Numbered from the stretch's first letter, positions 44,704 to 53,134 are shown. The stretch is DNA of 64,000 bases from Variovorax sp. (GCA_017744285.1 JAGIBP010000006.1:1-64000), one strand, 5' to 3'. Notes: generated by a model not told the origin, from the letters alone. Numbers and translations are program-made.

Positions 44704-45978
44704 TTACTTGGCCGCGGCAGCCGCGCATGCGGCCGCTTCGGGCGATGAAGGGGGAGGGCTCGCCTGGGCGGTCGCGCCGCAGGCGAGCAGTTCGTCGATC
44801 TCGTCCTGTGCGAGGCCCGATTCCCTCAGCACCTCGACGCTGTGTTCGCCCACGCGCGGCGGAAGCCTGCGGGTCGAGACATTCGCGCTGCTCCATCGCG
44901 CAGGCACGCGAAGCTGGCGGACCCTGCCTTCGGTGGGGTGCTCCACCTCCTCGAAGAAGCCGACCTGGCGCAAGTGCTCGTCGGCGAGAACGTCTTCGAG
45001 GCTGTTGACCTTCTGGCACGGGATCTCGTAGGCCGCGCACAGGCCGAGCCATTCGGCGGTCGTGCGCGTGGCGATGATGCCCGCCAGCTTGGCGTAGGCG
45101 ACGTCGTAGTTCTGCGCCCGCGCGGCGTGCTGGTTGATGCGTGCGTCGCCGTCGTATTCGTCGACGCGGTCGATCGCGCTGAAGAAGGCGCGGAACTGCT
45201 TGTCGCTGTAGGGCGTGACGGCCATGTAGCCGTCGAGCGTCCTGAAGGGCTTGCGGTGGGCATTGAGCAGCCGGCTGTAGCCCGTCGGCCCCGCGGGCGG
45301 CACGAAGGCCTCGCCGCTCAGGTGGTCGCCCAGGATGGTCTGCACCAGCGTCTCGAACATCGGCACTTCGATGGACTGGCCCCGCCCGGTCTTCTGGCGC
45401 ATGTAGAGCGCCGCCAGCACCGCATGGACCGCGGCGAGTCCGGTCATGCGGTCGCACAGGTTGGCCGGCACGAATGCCGGTGCCTCGTGCCCCGCGCGCA
45501 CGAACAGGCCCGCGAGCCCGCTCGCGGCCTGGATGATGTCGTCGAAGGCGGGCTTGGCCGCGTAGGGTCCGTCCTGGCCGAAGCCCACGAGGGCCACGTA
45601 GACGATGGACGGATTCACCGCCCGGATGTCCTCGTACGACAGGCCGGCGCGCCGCATCGCCGCGGGGCGCACGTTGTGGATGAAGAGGTCCGCCGTCTCG
45701 CACAGCCGAAGCAGCGCCTTCTTGCCGCCGGGCTGCTTGATGTCCAGCACCACGCTGCGCTTGTTGCGCCCCGTCGTCAGGTACATCGACCCCATCTGCG
45801 CATGGCGGGCGATGCCCGCGTGGCGCATGACATCCCCTTCCGGGGGTTCGACCTTGATGACGTCCGCGCCGTAGTCGCCCAGGACCTGGGTCGCCACCGG
45901 GCCCATGAGGACCGTGGCCATGTCCACGACGCGCACGCCCGCCAGCGGTGCGTCCTTGCTGCCTTCTTTCTCATTCAT
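44704..45978 (-). CDS. CaiB/BaiF-family (class III) CoA-transferase
   Basis: Protein of 424 residues, paralogous to the gene at 32639. It begins MNEKEGSKDAPLAGVRVVDM and shows GADVIKVEPPEGDVMRHAGI, GRNKRSVVLDIKQPGGKKAL and GRGQSIEVPMFETLVQTILG, again with Glu at the usual catalytic Asp site. A C-terminal tail (SPPPSSPEAAACAAAAAK) is low complexity. The ATG at 45978 is preferred to an in-frame TTG at 45990; the start codon lies within the operator-like sequence 45973-45990, so the leader must be very short or repression acts as a roadblock. Confidence 0.88.
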   Translation of the reverse strand: MNEKEGSKDAPLAGVRVVDMATVLMGPVATQVLGDYGADVIKVEPPEGDVMRHAGIARHAQMGSMYLTTGRNKRSVVLDIKQPGGKKALLRLCETADLFIHNVRPAAMRRAGLSYEDIRAVNPSIVYVALVGFGQDGPYAAKPAFDDIIQAASGLAGLFVRAGHEAPAFVPANLCDRMTGLAAVHAVLAALYMRQKTGRGQSIEVPMFETLVQTILGDHLSGEAFVPPAGPTGYSRLLNAHRKPFRTLDGYMAVTPYSDKQFRAFFSAIDRVDEYDGDARINQHAARAQNYDVAYAKLAGIIATRTTAEWLGLCAAYEIPCQKVNSLEDVLADEHLRQVGFFEEVEHPTEGRVRQLRVPARWSSANVSTRRLPPRVGEHSVEVLRESGLAQDEIDELLACGATAQASPPPSSPEAAACAAAAAK

Positions 45979-45990
45979 ATAGGTGAACAA
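45973..45990. promoter_or_regulatory. ATTCA-type operator, copy A
   Basis: ATTCATATAGGTGAACAA, the left partner of an inverted pair with TTGTTCACTATGATGAAT at 46058. It overlaps the start codon of the leftward CoA-transferase gene. It shares ATTCA-N5-GTG-N-A-N2-A with the elements at 46058, 57805 and 60528. Confidence 0.55.
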
Positions 45991-46028
45991 ATGATTCGTT
46001 GTCGTGAAGAATAGGCTTTCATCGATCC

Positions 46029-46044
46029 ATTCCCGTTAGGGAAA
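46029..46044. promoter_or_regulatory. ATTCC-N6-GGAA operator-like palindrome (site 3)
   Basis: ATTCCCGTTAGGGAAA, holding the inverted repeat TTCCC-GTTA-GGGAA, between the leftward CoA-transferase and rightward acyl-CoA dehydrogenase genes. Same arms as the two sites at 35091 and 35129. Confidence 0.5.
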
Positions 46045-46057
46045 ACGAGAGACTTTG

Positions 46058-46075
46058 TTGTTCACTATGATGAAT
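46058..46075. promoter_or_regulatory. ATTCA-type operator, copy D (inverted)
   Basis: TTGTTCACTATGATGAAT; its complement ATTCATCATAGTGAACAA matches copy A at 14 of 18 positions. It lies 34 to 51 bases upstream of the acyl-CoA dehydrogenase ATG at 46109, next to a possible -10 box TATCAT (46077-46082). Confidence 0.55.
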
Positions 46076-46108
46076 ATATCATTCACATAACACCATCATG
46101 GAGTGCCT

Positions 46109-47275
46109 ATGGATTTCGAGCTGACCCGGGAGCAGGAAACGATTCGAAGCTCCGTCGAGAAGATCTGCGCGCGCTTCGGCGACGACTATTGGCTCGCGCG
46201 CGACCGGGAGGGGGGCTTTCCCGAGGCCTTCTTCCAGCAGCTGGCGAGCGACGGCTGGCTCGGCATCTGCATCCCCGAGGAATACGGGGGCTCGGGTCTC
46301 AAGATCACGGACGCGGCGATCATGATGGAGGCGATCGCCCGCTCCGGCGCGGGCATGTCGGGCGCGTCGGCCGTGCACATCAACGTCTTCGGCCTCAACC
46401 CCGTGGTGGTCTTCGGCACCGACGCGCAGAAGCGGCGCATGCTGCCGCCCATGGCGCGCGGCGAGGTCAAGAGCTGCTTTGCGGTCACCGAGCCGAACAC
46501 CGGCCTCAACACCACGCAGCTGCGGACCAAGGCCGTGCGCAAGGGCGACCGCTACATCGTCAGCGGCACCAAGGTCTGGATCTCGACCGCGCAAGTGGCG
46601 CAGAAGGTGCTGCTGCTCGCGCGCACCACGCCCCTGGAAGACGTCAGGAAGCACACCGAGGGCCTGACCCTCTTCTACACCGACTTCGACCGCAGCCGGA
46701 TCGAGGTGCGCGAGATCGAGAAGATGGGCCGCAAGTGCGTCGACTCGAACGAGCTCTTCATCGAGGGGCTGGAGATCCCGGAGGAGGACCGCATCGGCGA
46801 GGAGGGCCGCGGCTTCGAATACATCCTGCACGGCATGAACCCGGAGCGGGTGCTGATCGCGTCCGAGGCGGTGGGCCTGGGCCGGCTGGCGCTCAGCCGC
46901 GCGACGCGCTATGCGAACGAGCGCGTGGTGTTCGACCGGCCCATCGGGCAGAACCAGGGCATCCAGCACCCGCTCGCGCGATGCTGGATGCAACTCGAGG
47001 CCGCCTGGCTGATGGTGATGCAGGCCGCGTCGCAGTACGACCGGGGCATGAACGCGGGCGCCGCCGCGAACGCGGCCAAGTACCTGGCGGGCGAGGCGGG
47101 CTTCGATGCGTGCCAGCAGGCGGTGATGACGCACGGCGGCTTCGGCTATGCGAAGGAATATCACGTGGAGCGCTACCTGCGCGAATGCATGGTGCCGCGC
47201 ATCGCGCCGATCAGCCCCGAGCTGGTGCTGTGCTTCATCGCCGAGCGGGTACTGGGCCTGCCGAAGTCCTACTAG
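46109..47275 (+). CDS. acyl-CoA dehydrogenase (paralogue of 33903)
   Basis: Acyl-CoA dehydrogenase of 388 residues, closely similar to the one at 33903 along its whole length (for example IEKMGRKCVDSNELFIEGLE and a C-terminus ending VLGLPKSY). As there, the medium-chain EGT base is replaced by RIAPISPELV, while GMNPERVLIASEAVGLG carries the Glu that aligns with isovaleryl-CoA dehydrogenase. The ATG at 46109 has GGAG five bases upstream and is preferred to the GTG at 46103. First gene of a rightward set; divergent from the CoA-transferase at 44704. Confidence 0.9.
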   Translation: MDFELTREQETIRSSVEKICARFGDDYWLARDREGGFPEAFFQQLASDGWLGICIPEEYGGSGLKITDAAIMMEAIARSGAGMSGASAVHINVFGLNPVVVFGTDAQKRRMLPPMARGEVKSCFAVTEPNTGLNTTQLRTKAVRKGDRYIVSGTKVWISTAQVAQKVLLLARTTPLEDVRKHTEGLTLFYTDFDRSRIEVREIEKMGRKCVDSNELFIEGLEIPEEDRIGEEGRGFEYILHGMNPERVLIASEAVGLGRLALSRATRYANERVVFDRPIGQNQGIQHPLARCWMQLEAAWLMVMQAASQYDRGMNAGAAANAAKYLAGEAGFDACQQAVMTHGGFGYAKEYHVERYLRECMVPRIAPISPELVLCFIAERVLGLPKSY

Positions 47276-47291
47276 TGCCACGGGAGGCGAC

Positions 47292-48254
47292 ATGAAATCG
47301 GCATTTCGCACGCTGGCGGCCGTGGCGCTGGCAACCGCGGCCGGCGTGGCCATCGCGCAGGGCTTCCCCGTGCCGGGCAAGACGATCCGCGTCATCGTCC
47401 CGTTCACCGCCGGAAGCGGAACCGATGTCACCACGCGGATCCTCGTGGAGGACCTGCAGAAGGGCATGGGGGTGCCGATGATCGTGGAGAACAAGCCCGG
47501 CGCCAACGGCACCCTGGCCGCCGAGTACGTGAGCAAGCAGGCGCCCGATGGGTACACGCTGCTCATCGGGACCAGTTCGGCGTTCTCGGCCAATCCCTGG
47601 CTCCTGAAGAAGCTGCCCTACGATCCGCTCAAGGACTTCACGCCGATTGCCAGGACCACCGACTTTCCGTTCTTCCTGGCCGTGAGCGGCAGCTCGCCGG
47701 TGAAGAACCTCGACGACTTCCTGCAGTTCGTGCGCTCGGCGCCGAAGCTCGCCCTCGGCTACGGCAACGCCACGGGCCAGGTCGCGAATGCGCATCTGAT
47801 GAACGACGCGCGCTTCAGCGCCGTGTCGGTCGCCTACAAGAGCACGCCGCCGGCGCTGGTGGACATGGTGGGCGGGCAGTTCGATGCGATGTTCGTCGAC
47901 ATCGCCTCGTCCCAGGGCCTGGTGAAGGACGGCAAGGTGCGCGCGATCGCGGTCATGTCCGACCGCCGCTCCGCGCTGATGCCCGGCCTGCCCGCGCTCG
48001 GCGAGAAGGTGCCAGGGTTCAACTACATCGCGTGGGGCGGGCTGATCGGCCCGCCCGGCATGCCCGCGGACATCGTGGAGCGCCTGAATGCCGAGATGGT
48101 CAGGACGCTGAACAAGCCCGCCATCAAGGAAAAGTTCGCCGCCGTCGGACAAGATCCGTTCCCCAGCACCGCGGCGGAGTTCGCCGCCTTCATGGTCGAC
48201 CAGAAGGCGGCCTGGGGCGCCAAGATCCAGGCCGCCGGCATCGAGCCACAATGA
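47292..48254 (+). CDS. Bug-family (TctC) periplasmic substrate-binding protein
   Basis: Orphan binding protein of 320 residues with a signal peptide (MKSAFRTLAAVALATAAGVA, cleaved near AIAQ at about 23). KTIRVIVPFTAGSGTDVTTR and MIVENKPGANGTLAAEYVSK are Bug hallmarks. A GGGAGG ribosome site stands before the ATG at 47292. It lies 16 bases after the acyl-CoA dehydrogenase gene and 3 before the nitroreductase gene, so it is probably cotranscribed with them. Confidence 0.9.
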   Translation: MKSAFRTLAAVALATAAGVAIAQGFPVPGKTIRVIVPFTAGSGTDVTTRILVEDLQKGMGVPMIVENKPGANGTLAAEYVSKQAPDGYTLLIGTSSAFSANPWLLKKLPYDPLKDFTPIARTTDFPFFLAVSGSSPVKNLDDFLQFVRSAPKLALGYGNATGQVANAHLMNDARFSAVSVAYKSTPPALVDMVGGQFDAMFVDIASSQGLVKDGKVRAIAVMSDRRSALMPGLPALGEKVPGFNYIAWGGLIGPPGMPADIVERLNAEMVRTLNKPAIKEKFAAVGQDPFPSTAAEFAAFMVDQKAAWGAKIQAAGIEPQ

Positions 48255-48257
48255 CGC

Positions 48258-48944
48258 ATGACCATCGATTCACCCGAGGCCGCGCGGACCCTTCGAAGCC
48301 TGCTCGAAGGCCGCCACAGTTGCCGCGACTTCACCGGCGAGAGCATTCCCCGGAGCACGATCGAGCAGATCCTCGGGGCGGCGCAGCGCACCGCCTCCTG
48401 GTGCAACACGCAGCCGTGGAAGATCTACCTGAGCTGCGGCGAGAACACGCGCCGTCTCAAGTCCCGGCTGATGGCGGCGGCGCTCGAAGGCCGCGCGCAA
48501 CCCGACATGGCCTTTCCCGCCAAGTACGAGGGCGAGCACCTCGCGCGGCGCCGCGAGTCGGGCTTCCAGCTCTACGACGCCGCCGGCATCGCCAAGGGCG
48601 ACCGCGATGCCTCGCATCGGCTCGCGCTGCGCAACTTCGAGCTGTTCGGCGCGCCCCATTGCGCGATCGTCGCCATGCCCGCCTACCTGGGGCCCTATGC
48701 CGCCATCGACTGCGGCGGCTGGATCGCCAACTTCCTGCTCGCGGCCCACGCGCACGGGGTGGCCGCGATCGCGCAGGCCGCGCTGGCGCAGCACGCGCCG
48801 GTGCTGCGCGAGCACTTCGGGATCCCGGAAGAACACGTCGTGGTCTGCGGCATCGCGTTCGGCTTCGAGAAACCGTCCGCGGTGAATGCGTACCGCACGC
48901 GCCGCGCGCCTGTGGACGAGGCGTGCGTGTGGCTCGACGCCTGA
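48258..48944 (+). CDS. nitroreductase-family protein
   Basis: FMN-dependent nitroreductase-like protein of 228 residues. The N-terminal FMN site reads GRHSCRDFTGESIPRSTIEQ, then TASWCNTQPWKIYLSCGENT; the C-terminal IPEEHVVVCGIAFGFEKPSA is also typical. Such proteins reduce nitro groups, enones or other electrophiles with NAD(P)H, and the substrate here is open. Starts 3 bases after the Bug gene; last gene of the rightward set, convergent to the hydratase gene. Confidence 0.87.
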   Translation: MTIDSPEAARTLRSLLEGRHSCRDFTGESIPRSTIEQILGAAQRTASWCNTQPWKIYLSCGENTRRLKSRLMAAALEGRAQPDMAFPAKYEGEHLARRRESGFQLYDAAGIAKGDRDASHRLALRNFELFGAPHCAIVAMPAYLGPYAAIDCGGWIANFLLAAHAHGVAAIAQAALAQHAPVLREHFGIPEEHVVVCGIAFGFEKPSAVNAYRTRRAPVDEACVWLDA

Positions 48945-48969
48945 TGGCGATCCGCCGGGCGATGGCGCC

Positions 48970-49812
48970 CTAGAAGAAGGTCGCGCGCCCGCGGTCGAGC
49001 ACGATCGCCTCGCGCGCGTCCACCCAGGCGCGGAAGGCCACGCCCGCCTCCTCCCGCCACATCTCGAGGCGGATGCGCTCGCCCGGAAACACGGGCTTGG
49101 AGAAGCGCGCTTCGATCGAGCGCAGCGCCCCGCCCGATTTCTGCAGGGCCACGCCCGCCATGCCGAAGGTGCACAGGCCGTGCAGGATGGGGCGCGGGAA
49201 GCCCGCGCGCCGCGCGACGGCGGGATCGGCGTGCAGCGGGTTCATGTCGCCGTTGAGGCGGTAGTAGAGCGCCTGGTGGGGCTCCGTCTGCAGGGTGAGT
49301 TCGGCGTCGGCGCCGCGGGCGGGCACCGCGCTGAACTCGTGGGCCAGGGCCGCATGGCCGCCGAAGCCGCCGTCGGCGCGGCAGAACACGCCGGACTCGC
49401 CTTCCGCGATCAGCGCCTTCGATGCCGCGTCGAACAGCCGGCGGCGCACCACGACGATGCCGCCCACTTCGCGGCCCTTGTCCACCACGTCGACCACCTG
49501 GTTCGTGGCCACCATCGGCCGGTCCGCGGCGAGCGGCTGGTGGATCCGCAGCCGCTGCGTGCCGTGCACCAGCATCTCCTTGGTGATGCCGAGCCGTGGG
49601 TCGTCGAACCAGGGGCCCGGATGGCCGAGCACCACGGCCATCGTGGGCAGGACCTGGAGCCCGCGCTCGTAGACGTACGGAAGATCGTTCTCGTCCAGCG
49701 GGTCGCGGCCGAGGCCCAGGGACAGGGCGTAGAGCAGGCAGTCTTTTTCGCGGATGCGGACTTCCATGGGAGGAAGATCCAGCGTTCGCAGTGCGTCGGC
49801 GTTGAATGGCAT
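48970..49812 (-). CDS. MaoC-like enoyl-CoA hydratase 2 (MFE-2 type, double hot-dog)
   Basis: Protein of 280 residues with an N-terminal pseudo hot-dog half (about 1-140; MAVVLGHPGPWFDDPRLGIT) and a C-terminal MaoC half carrying the hydratase-2 motif YYRLNGDMNPLHADPAVARR, then GFPRPILHGLCTFGMAG. This is the arrangement of peroxisomal MFE-2 hydratases and of bacterial homologues in sterol or branched-chain degradation; it adds water to trans-2-enoyl-CoA to give the (3R)-hydroxyacyl-CoA. Last gene of the long leftward set, 10 bases after the acyl-CoA dehydrogenase gene. Confidence 0.88.
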   Translation of the reverse strand: MPFNADALRTLDLPPMEVRIREKDCLLYALSLGLGRDPLDENDLPYVYERGLQVLPTMAVVLGHPGPWFDDPRLGITKEMLVHGTQRLRIHQPLAADRPMVATNQVVDVVDKGREVGGIVVVRRRLFDAASKALIAEGESGVFCRADGGFGGHAALAHEFSAVPARGADAELTLQTEPHQALYYRLNGDMNPLHADPAVARRAGFPRPILHGLCTFGMAGVALQKSGGALRSIEARFSKPVFPGERIRLEMWREEAGVAFRAWVDAREAIVLDRGRATFF

Positions 49813-49822
49813 GGTCGGGCGA

Positions 49823-50965
49823 TCAGGCGAGAAGCGAATCGCGCCCGGCGCCGATCTCGGCGGCGAGGCGGCCCAGGTGGTGATGCCGGTCGCCCATGCG
49901 CTTCTCGATCGCCACCAGTCGCTTGAAGAGGTGGGAGGCCTCGACCTCCTGCGTCATGCCGATCCCGCCGTGCAGCTGGATCGCGACTTCGCCCACGAAC
50001 CTGCAGGCGGCGCTGACCTGCGCCTTGACGGCCGACAGCAACAGCGGCTGCTGCGGGCCGTGCTCGACCGCGGCCAGGCCCACGAGCGCGAGCGAGCGCG
50101 ACAGCTCGATCTGCGTGAACATGTCGGCCAGCCGGTGCCGCAGCACCTGGAACGATCCGATGGGCACGCCGAACTGCGTTCGCACCTTGACGTAGTCCAC
50201 CGTCTGCGCGTGCAGGGCGGCCATCGCGCCCAGGGCCTCGATGCAGCTCGCGGCCAGCATGACGTCCAGCGCGCGCTCGATGTGCGGCCAGGCCTGCCCC
50301 GCTTCGCCGATGCAGGAAGAGGGCGGCAGCCGCACATCGTCGAACGAGAGATCCGCGGTGGGCATGTCGTCGAGGCTCCGAAAGGACGAGACCACGACGC
50401 CGCGCTGCGGCGCGGGCACGTGGAACAACGAGAGGCCGCCGTCCTCCATGCGGGCCGAGACGATCCAGGCATCGGCCGCATCGCCTGCGGGGACGGCCTG
50501 CTTGCTGCCGCTCAGCACGAAGCCGTCCGCTGTCCGTCGCGCCTGCGTCCGCACGTCGTTCCACCGGTAGCGCATCCCGCGCTCCTCGTGCGCGAAGACC
50601 GTCAGGCGTTCGCCCTGCACCAGCGGCGGGAGCCACTCGGCCCGTTGTGCGTCCGAGGCCGCCGCGCACAGCAGCTCGGTCGTGGCGAGTGCGGCGTTGA
50701 CATAGGGCCAGAGCACCAGGCGCGCGCCGAAGGCCTCGACGACCGGCGCGGTGGCCGCGAGGCCCATGCCCGCGCCGCCGTGCTCGGGCGGCGCGGCCAT
50801 GCCCAGCCAGCCCATCTCGCCGAAGCGGCGCCACGCGCCGCGCGCGGCGCCGCCGGCCGCGTCGCGCAGCAGTGCCTGGCGATGCGAGAACGAGTGCTGG
50901 TCCTGCAGGTAGCGCGTGACGCTGTCCGCCAGCTGCTGCTGGTGTTCATCGGGTATGAAGTTCAT
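49823..50965 (-). CDS. acyl-CoA dehydrogenase family protein (FadE-like, possible non-catalytic partner)
   Basis: Protein of 380 residues with acyl-CoA dehydrogenase fold, but several deviations: the middle domain reads FAHEERGMRYRWNDVRTQAR in place of the TEPxAGSD motif, and no EGTxxxQR is present. The C-terminal half keeps QLHGGIGMTQEVEASHLFKR, as in FadE28/ChsE-type proteins, which pair with a second subunit to form one active site. It is adjacent (13 bases) to the dehydrogenase at 50979, so an alpha2beta2 enzyme is plausible (inference). Confidence 0.85.
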   Translation of the reverse strand: MNFIPDEHQQQLADSVTRYLQDQHSFSHRQALLRDAAGGAARGAWRRFGEMGWLGMAAPPEHGGAGMGLAATAPVVEAFGARLVLWPYVNAALATTELLCAAASDAQRAEWLPPLVQGERLTVFAHEERGMRYRWNDVRTQARRTADGFVLSGSKQAVPAGDAADAWIVSARMEDGGLSLFHVPAPQRGVVVSSFRSLDDMPTADLSFDDVRLPPSSCIGEAGQAWPHIERALDVMLAASCIEALGAMAALHAQTVDYVKVRTQFGVPIGSFQVLRHRLADMFTQIELSRSLALVGLAAVEHGPQQPLLLSAVKAQVSAACRFVGEVAIQLHGGIGMTQEVEASHLFKRLVAIEKRMGDRHHHLGRLAAEIGAGRDSLLA

Positions 50966-50978
50966 GGCCTCGGGACTC

Positions 50979-52142
50979 TCAAAGATCGAGGAAGGATTGG
51001 GCGATGATGTTGCGCTGGACCTCGTTCGATCCGCCGTAGATCGTCACCTTCCGCCAGTTGAGGTATTGGCGCACGAGCGCTTCGGAATCGGGCAGGTCCG
51101 ATGCGGCGCGCGCGCCCTGCAGGTCCGGCCCCAGGGCATCGAGCAGGAGGGCCGACAGCTGCTGGGCGATCTCCGTCCCGCGCAGCTTCAGGATCGACGC
51201 CTCCGCGCCCACGCGCCCGCCGCCCGCCGCCGTCTGGATGAGGCGCAGCGTCAGGTGTTCGATCGCGAGGATGTCGACTTCGACCTGCGCGATCTTCTCG
51301 GCGAAGCGCGGGTCCTCGAGAAGGCAGAGGCCGTCGCCCTGCCGCTCGGCGGCGAGCCGCTTGAGCAGGCGCAGCTCGCGCTTGCTGCGGCCGAGCTTGC
51401 CGGCGCCGAAGCGCTCGTGGCCGAGCAGGGCCTTCGCGTAGAGCCAGCCCTGGTTCAGCTCGCCCACGAGGTTGTCGAGGGGCACCTTCACGTTGTCGAA
51501 GAACACTTCGTTGACCTCGTGCGTGCCGTCCAGAAGGATGATCGGCCGGATCTCGACGCCGGGCGCCTTCGCGTCCACGAGCACGAACGAGATGCCCGCC
51601 TGCTTCTTCGCGGCCGGATCGGTGCGCACGAGGCAGAACAGCATGTCGGCGTAGTGGCCGTAGGTCATCCAGGTTTTCTGGCCGTTGAGCACGAGATGGT
51701 CGCCTTCCACGCGCGCGCTGGTCTTGAGCGACGCGAGGTCCGAACCGGCGTTGGGCTCGGAGTAGCCCTGGCCCCACCACTCCTCGTTGCGCAGGATGCG
51801 CGGCAGGTAGCGCTGCTGCTGCGCCGCGCTGCCGTACTTCATGAGCACCGGCGCGAGCAGCTTCAGCCCGACCGGCGAGGCTTCGGGCGCGCCCGCGAGC
51901 CAGCACTCTTCCTCGAAGATGTAGATCTGTTCCGCGCTCCAGCCCGGGCCGCCGAACTCGCGGGGCCAGCTCCATCCGAGCCAGCCCTTGTCGGCGAGGA
52001 TCTGCTGCCAGCGCAGGAAGTCCGCTTTCTCCAGGGCCTCGTGCGCGAGCACCTTGTCGCGCAGCTCCGCCGGCAGCGCCTGCCGGAGGAACTCGCGGAT
52101 CGTCTGCCGGAAGCCTTGCGATTCGTCCGTCCATGTGTTCAT
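50979..52142 (-). CDS. acyl-CoA dehydrogenase (FadE-like)
   Basis: Protein of 387 residues. The FAD-binding motif GYSEPNAGSDLASLKTSARV and QKTWMTYGHYADMLFCLVRT are normal, and the C-terminus reads VTIYGGSNEVQRNIIAQSFL, with Gly at the position of the medium-chain catalytic Glu; a Glu in ALLGHERFGAG may be the base, as in the FadE/ChsE group. Preceded by a Bug gene (14 bases) and followed by the partner-like dehydrogenase at 49823. Likely substrates are branched or ring-bearing acyl-CoA esters. Confidence 0.88.
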   Translation of the reverse strand: MNTWTDESQGFRQTIREFLRQALPAELRDKVLAHEALEKADFLRWQQILADKGWLGWSWPREFGGPGWSAEQIYIFEEECWLAGAPEASPVGLKLLAPVLMKYGSAAQQQRYLPRILRNEEWWGQGYSEPNAGSDLASLKTSARVEGDHLVLNGQKTWMTYGHYADMLFCLVRTDPAAKKQAGISFVLVDAKAPGVEIRPIILLDGTHEVNEVFFDNVKVPLDNLVGELNQGWLYAKALLGHERFGAGKLGRSKRELRLLKRLAAERQGDGLCLLEDPRFAEKIAQVEVDILAIEHLTLRLIQTAAGGGRVGAEASILKLRGTEIAQQLSALLLDALGPDLQGARAASDLPDSEALVRQYLNWRKVTIYGGSNEVQRNIIAQSFLDL

Positions 52143-52156
52143 GCGCGCGCTCCGGC

Positions 52157-53134
52157 TCAGTCGAGGGTGATCTTGTAGCGGTTGACCAGTTCGCCCCAGC
52201 GCTTGCGGTCGGCCTCGACATAGGCCTCGGTCTCGGCCTTCGTCTTCGGCGGCAGCTGCACCAGCCCGATGGGATGGAAGGTCTGGCGGAACTGCGGGCT
52301 GCCGGCGACCTTGACCATGGCCGCGTGCAACGTCGCGACGATGTCGGGCGGCACGTTGGCCGGCACCGAGAGGCCGACCCAACTCGAGGCATGGAAGGGC
52401 TTGTAGCCCGCCTCGGCGATGGTCGGCACATCCGGCAGCTGTTCCAGCCGGGACTCCATCGGCACCGCGAGCGCCTTGAGCTTGCCCGCCTTGACGAGCG
52501 GGATGGCCGAGGGCGTGACATCCACCATCAACTGGATGTCGTTGGCCAGCAAGGCGGCGAGGCCGGGCGAACTGCCCTTGTAGGGCACCTCGGTCATCTG
52601 GATGCCCAGTTCGGTCTCCAGCATCCGCGAGGCCAGGTACAGCGTGTTGCCGGGGCCGAGCGATCCGTAGTTCGTCTTGTTCGGATTCGCCTTGGCCCAT
52701 TCGGCGAACTGCTTCAGGTCGTTCGCGGGGAAGCCGGCATTCACGACGATCACCGAAGGCACCTCGGCCACGACGCCGATCACTTCCAGGTCGCGCCGCA
52801 CGTCGTAGCTCAGGTTCTTGTACAGCAGCGAGCTGAGCACCAGGTTGGCGTTCGACGAGAAGAGCAGGGTGTAGCCATCGGCCGGCGCGCGCGCGGCGAT
52901 GGCCGTGCCCACGGTGGCGCTGGCGCCGGGGCGGTTCTCGATGACGATCGGCTGCTTGAGCTCGCGGCCCATGCCCTCGGCCAGGAAGCGGGCGACCGAG
53001 TCGGTCGTTCCCGCCGGCGCATACGGCACGATCAGCTTGATGGGCTTGTCCGGATAGCCGGCCGACGCCGCCCCTGCGGCCGTCAGCGCGATGGCGCAGG
53101 CCAGGGCGCGCCATGCGGTCTTGATTCGCTTCAT
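52157..53134 (-). CDS. Bug-family (TctC) periplasmic substrate-binding protein (paralogue of 57844)
   Basis: Orphan binding protein of 325 residues: signal peptide (MKRIKTAWRALACAIALTAA, cleaved near ASA at about 27), then GYPDKPIKLIVPYAPAGTTD and VIENRPGASATVGTAIAARA. It is clearly a close paralogue of the Bug protein at 57844: both have GRELKQP, PADGYTLL, TEVPYKGS and a C-terminus of the type DRxRWGxLVxxxxIxxD. Lies between the acyl-CoA synthetase gene (43 bases) and an acyl-CoA dehydrogenase gene (14 bases). Confidence 0.9.
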   Translation of the reverse strand: MKRIKTAWRALACAIALTAAGAASAGYPDKPIKLIVPYAPAGTTDSVARFLAEGMGRELKQPIVIENRPGASATVGTAIAARAPADGYTLLFSSNANLVLSSLLYKNLSYDVRRDLEVIGVVAEVPSVIVVNAGFPANDLKQFAEWAKANPNKTNYGSLGPGNTLYLASRMLETELGIQMTEVPYKGSSPGLAALLANDIQLMVDVTPSAIPLVKAGKLKALAVPMESRLEQLPDVPTIAEAGYKPFHASSWVGLSVPANVPPDIVATLHAAMVKVAGSPQFRQTFHPIGLVQLPPKTKAETEAYVEADRKRWGELVNRYKITLD

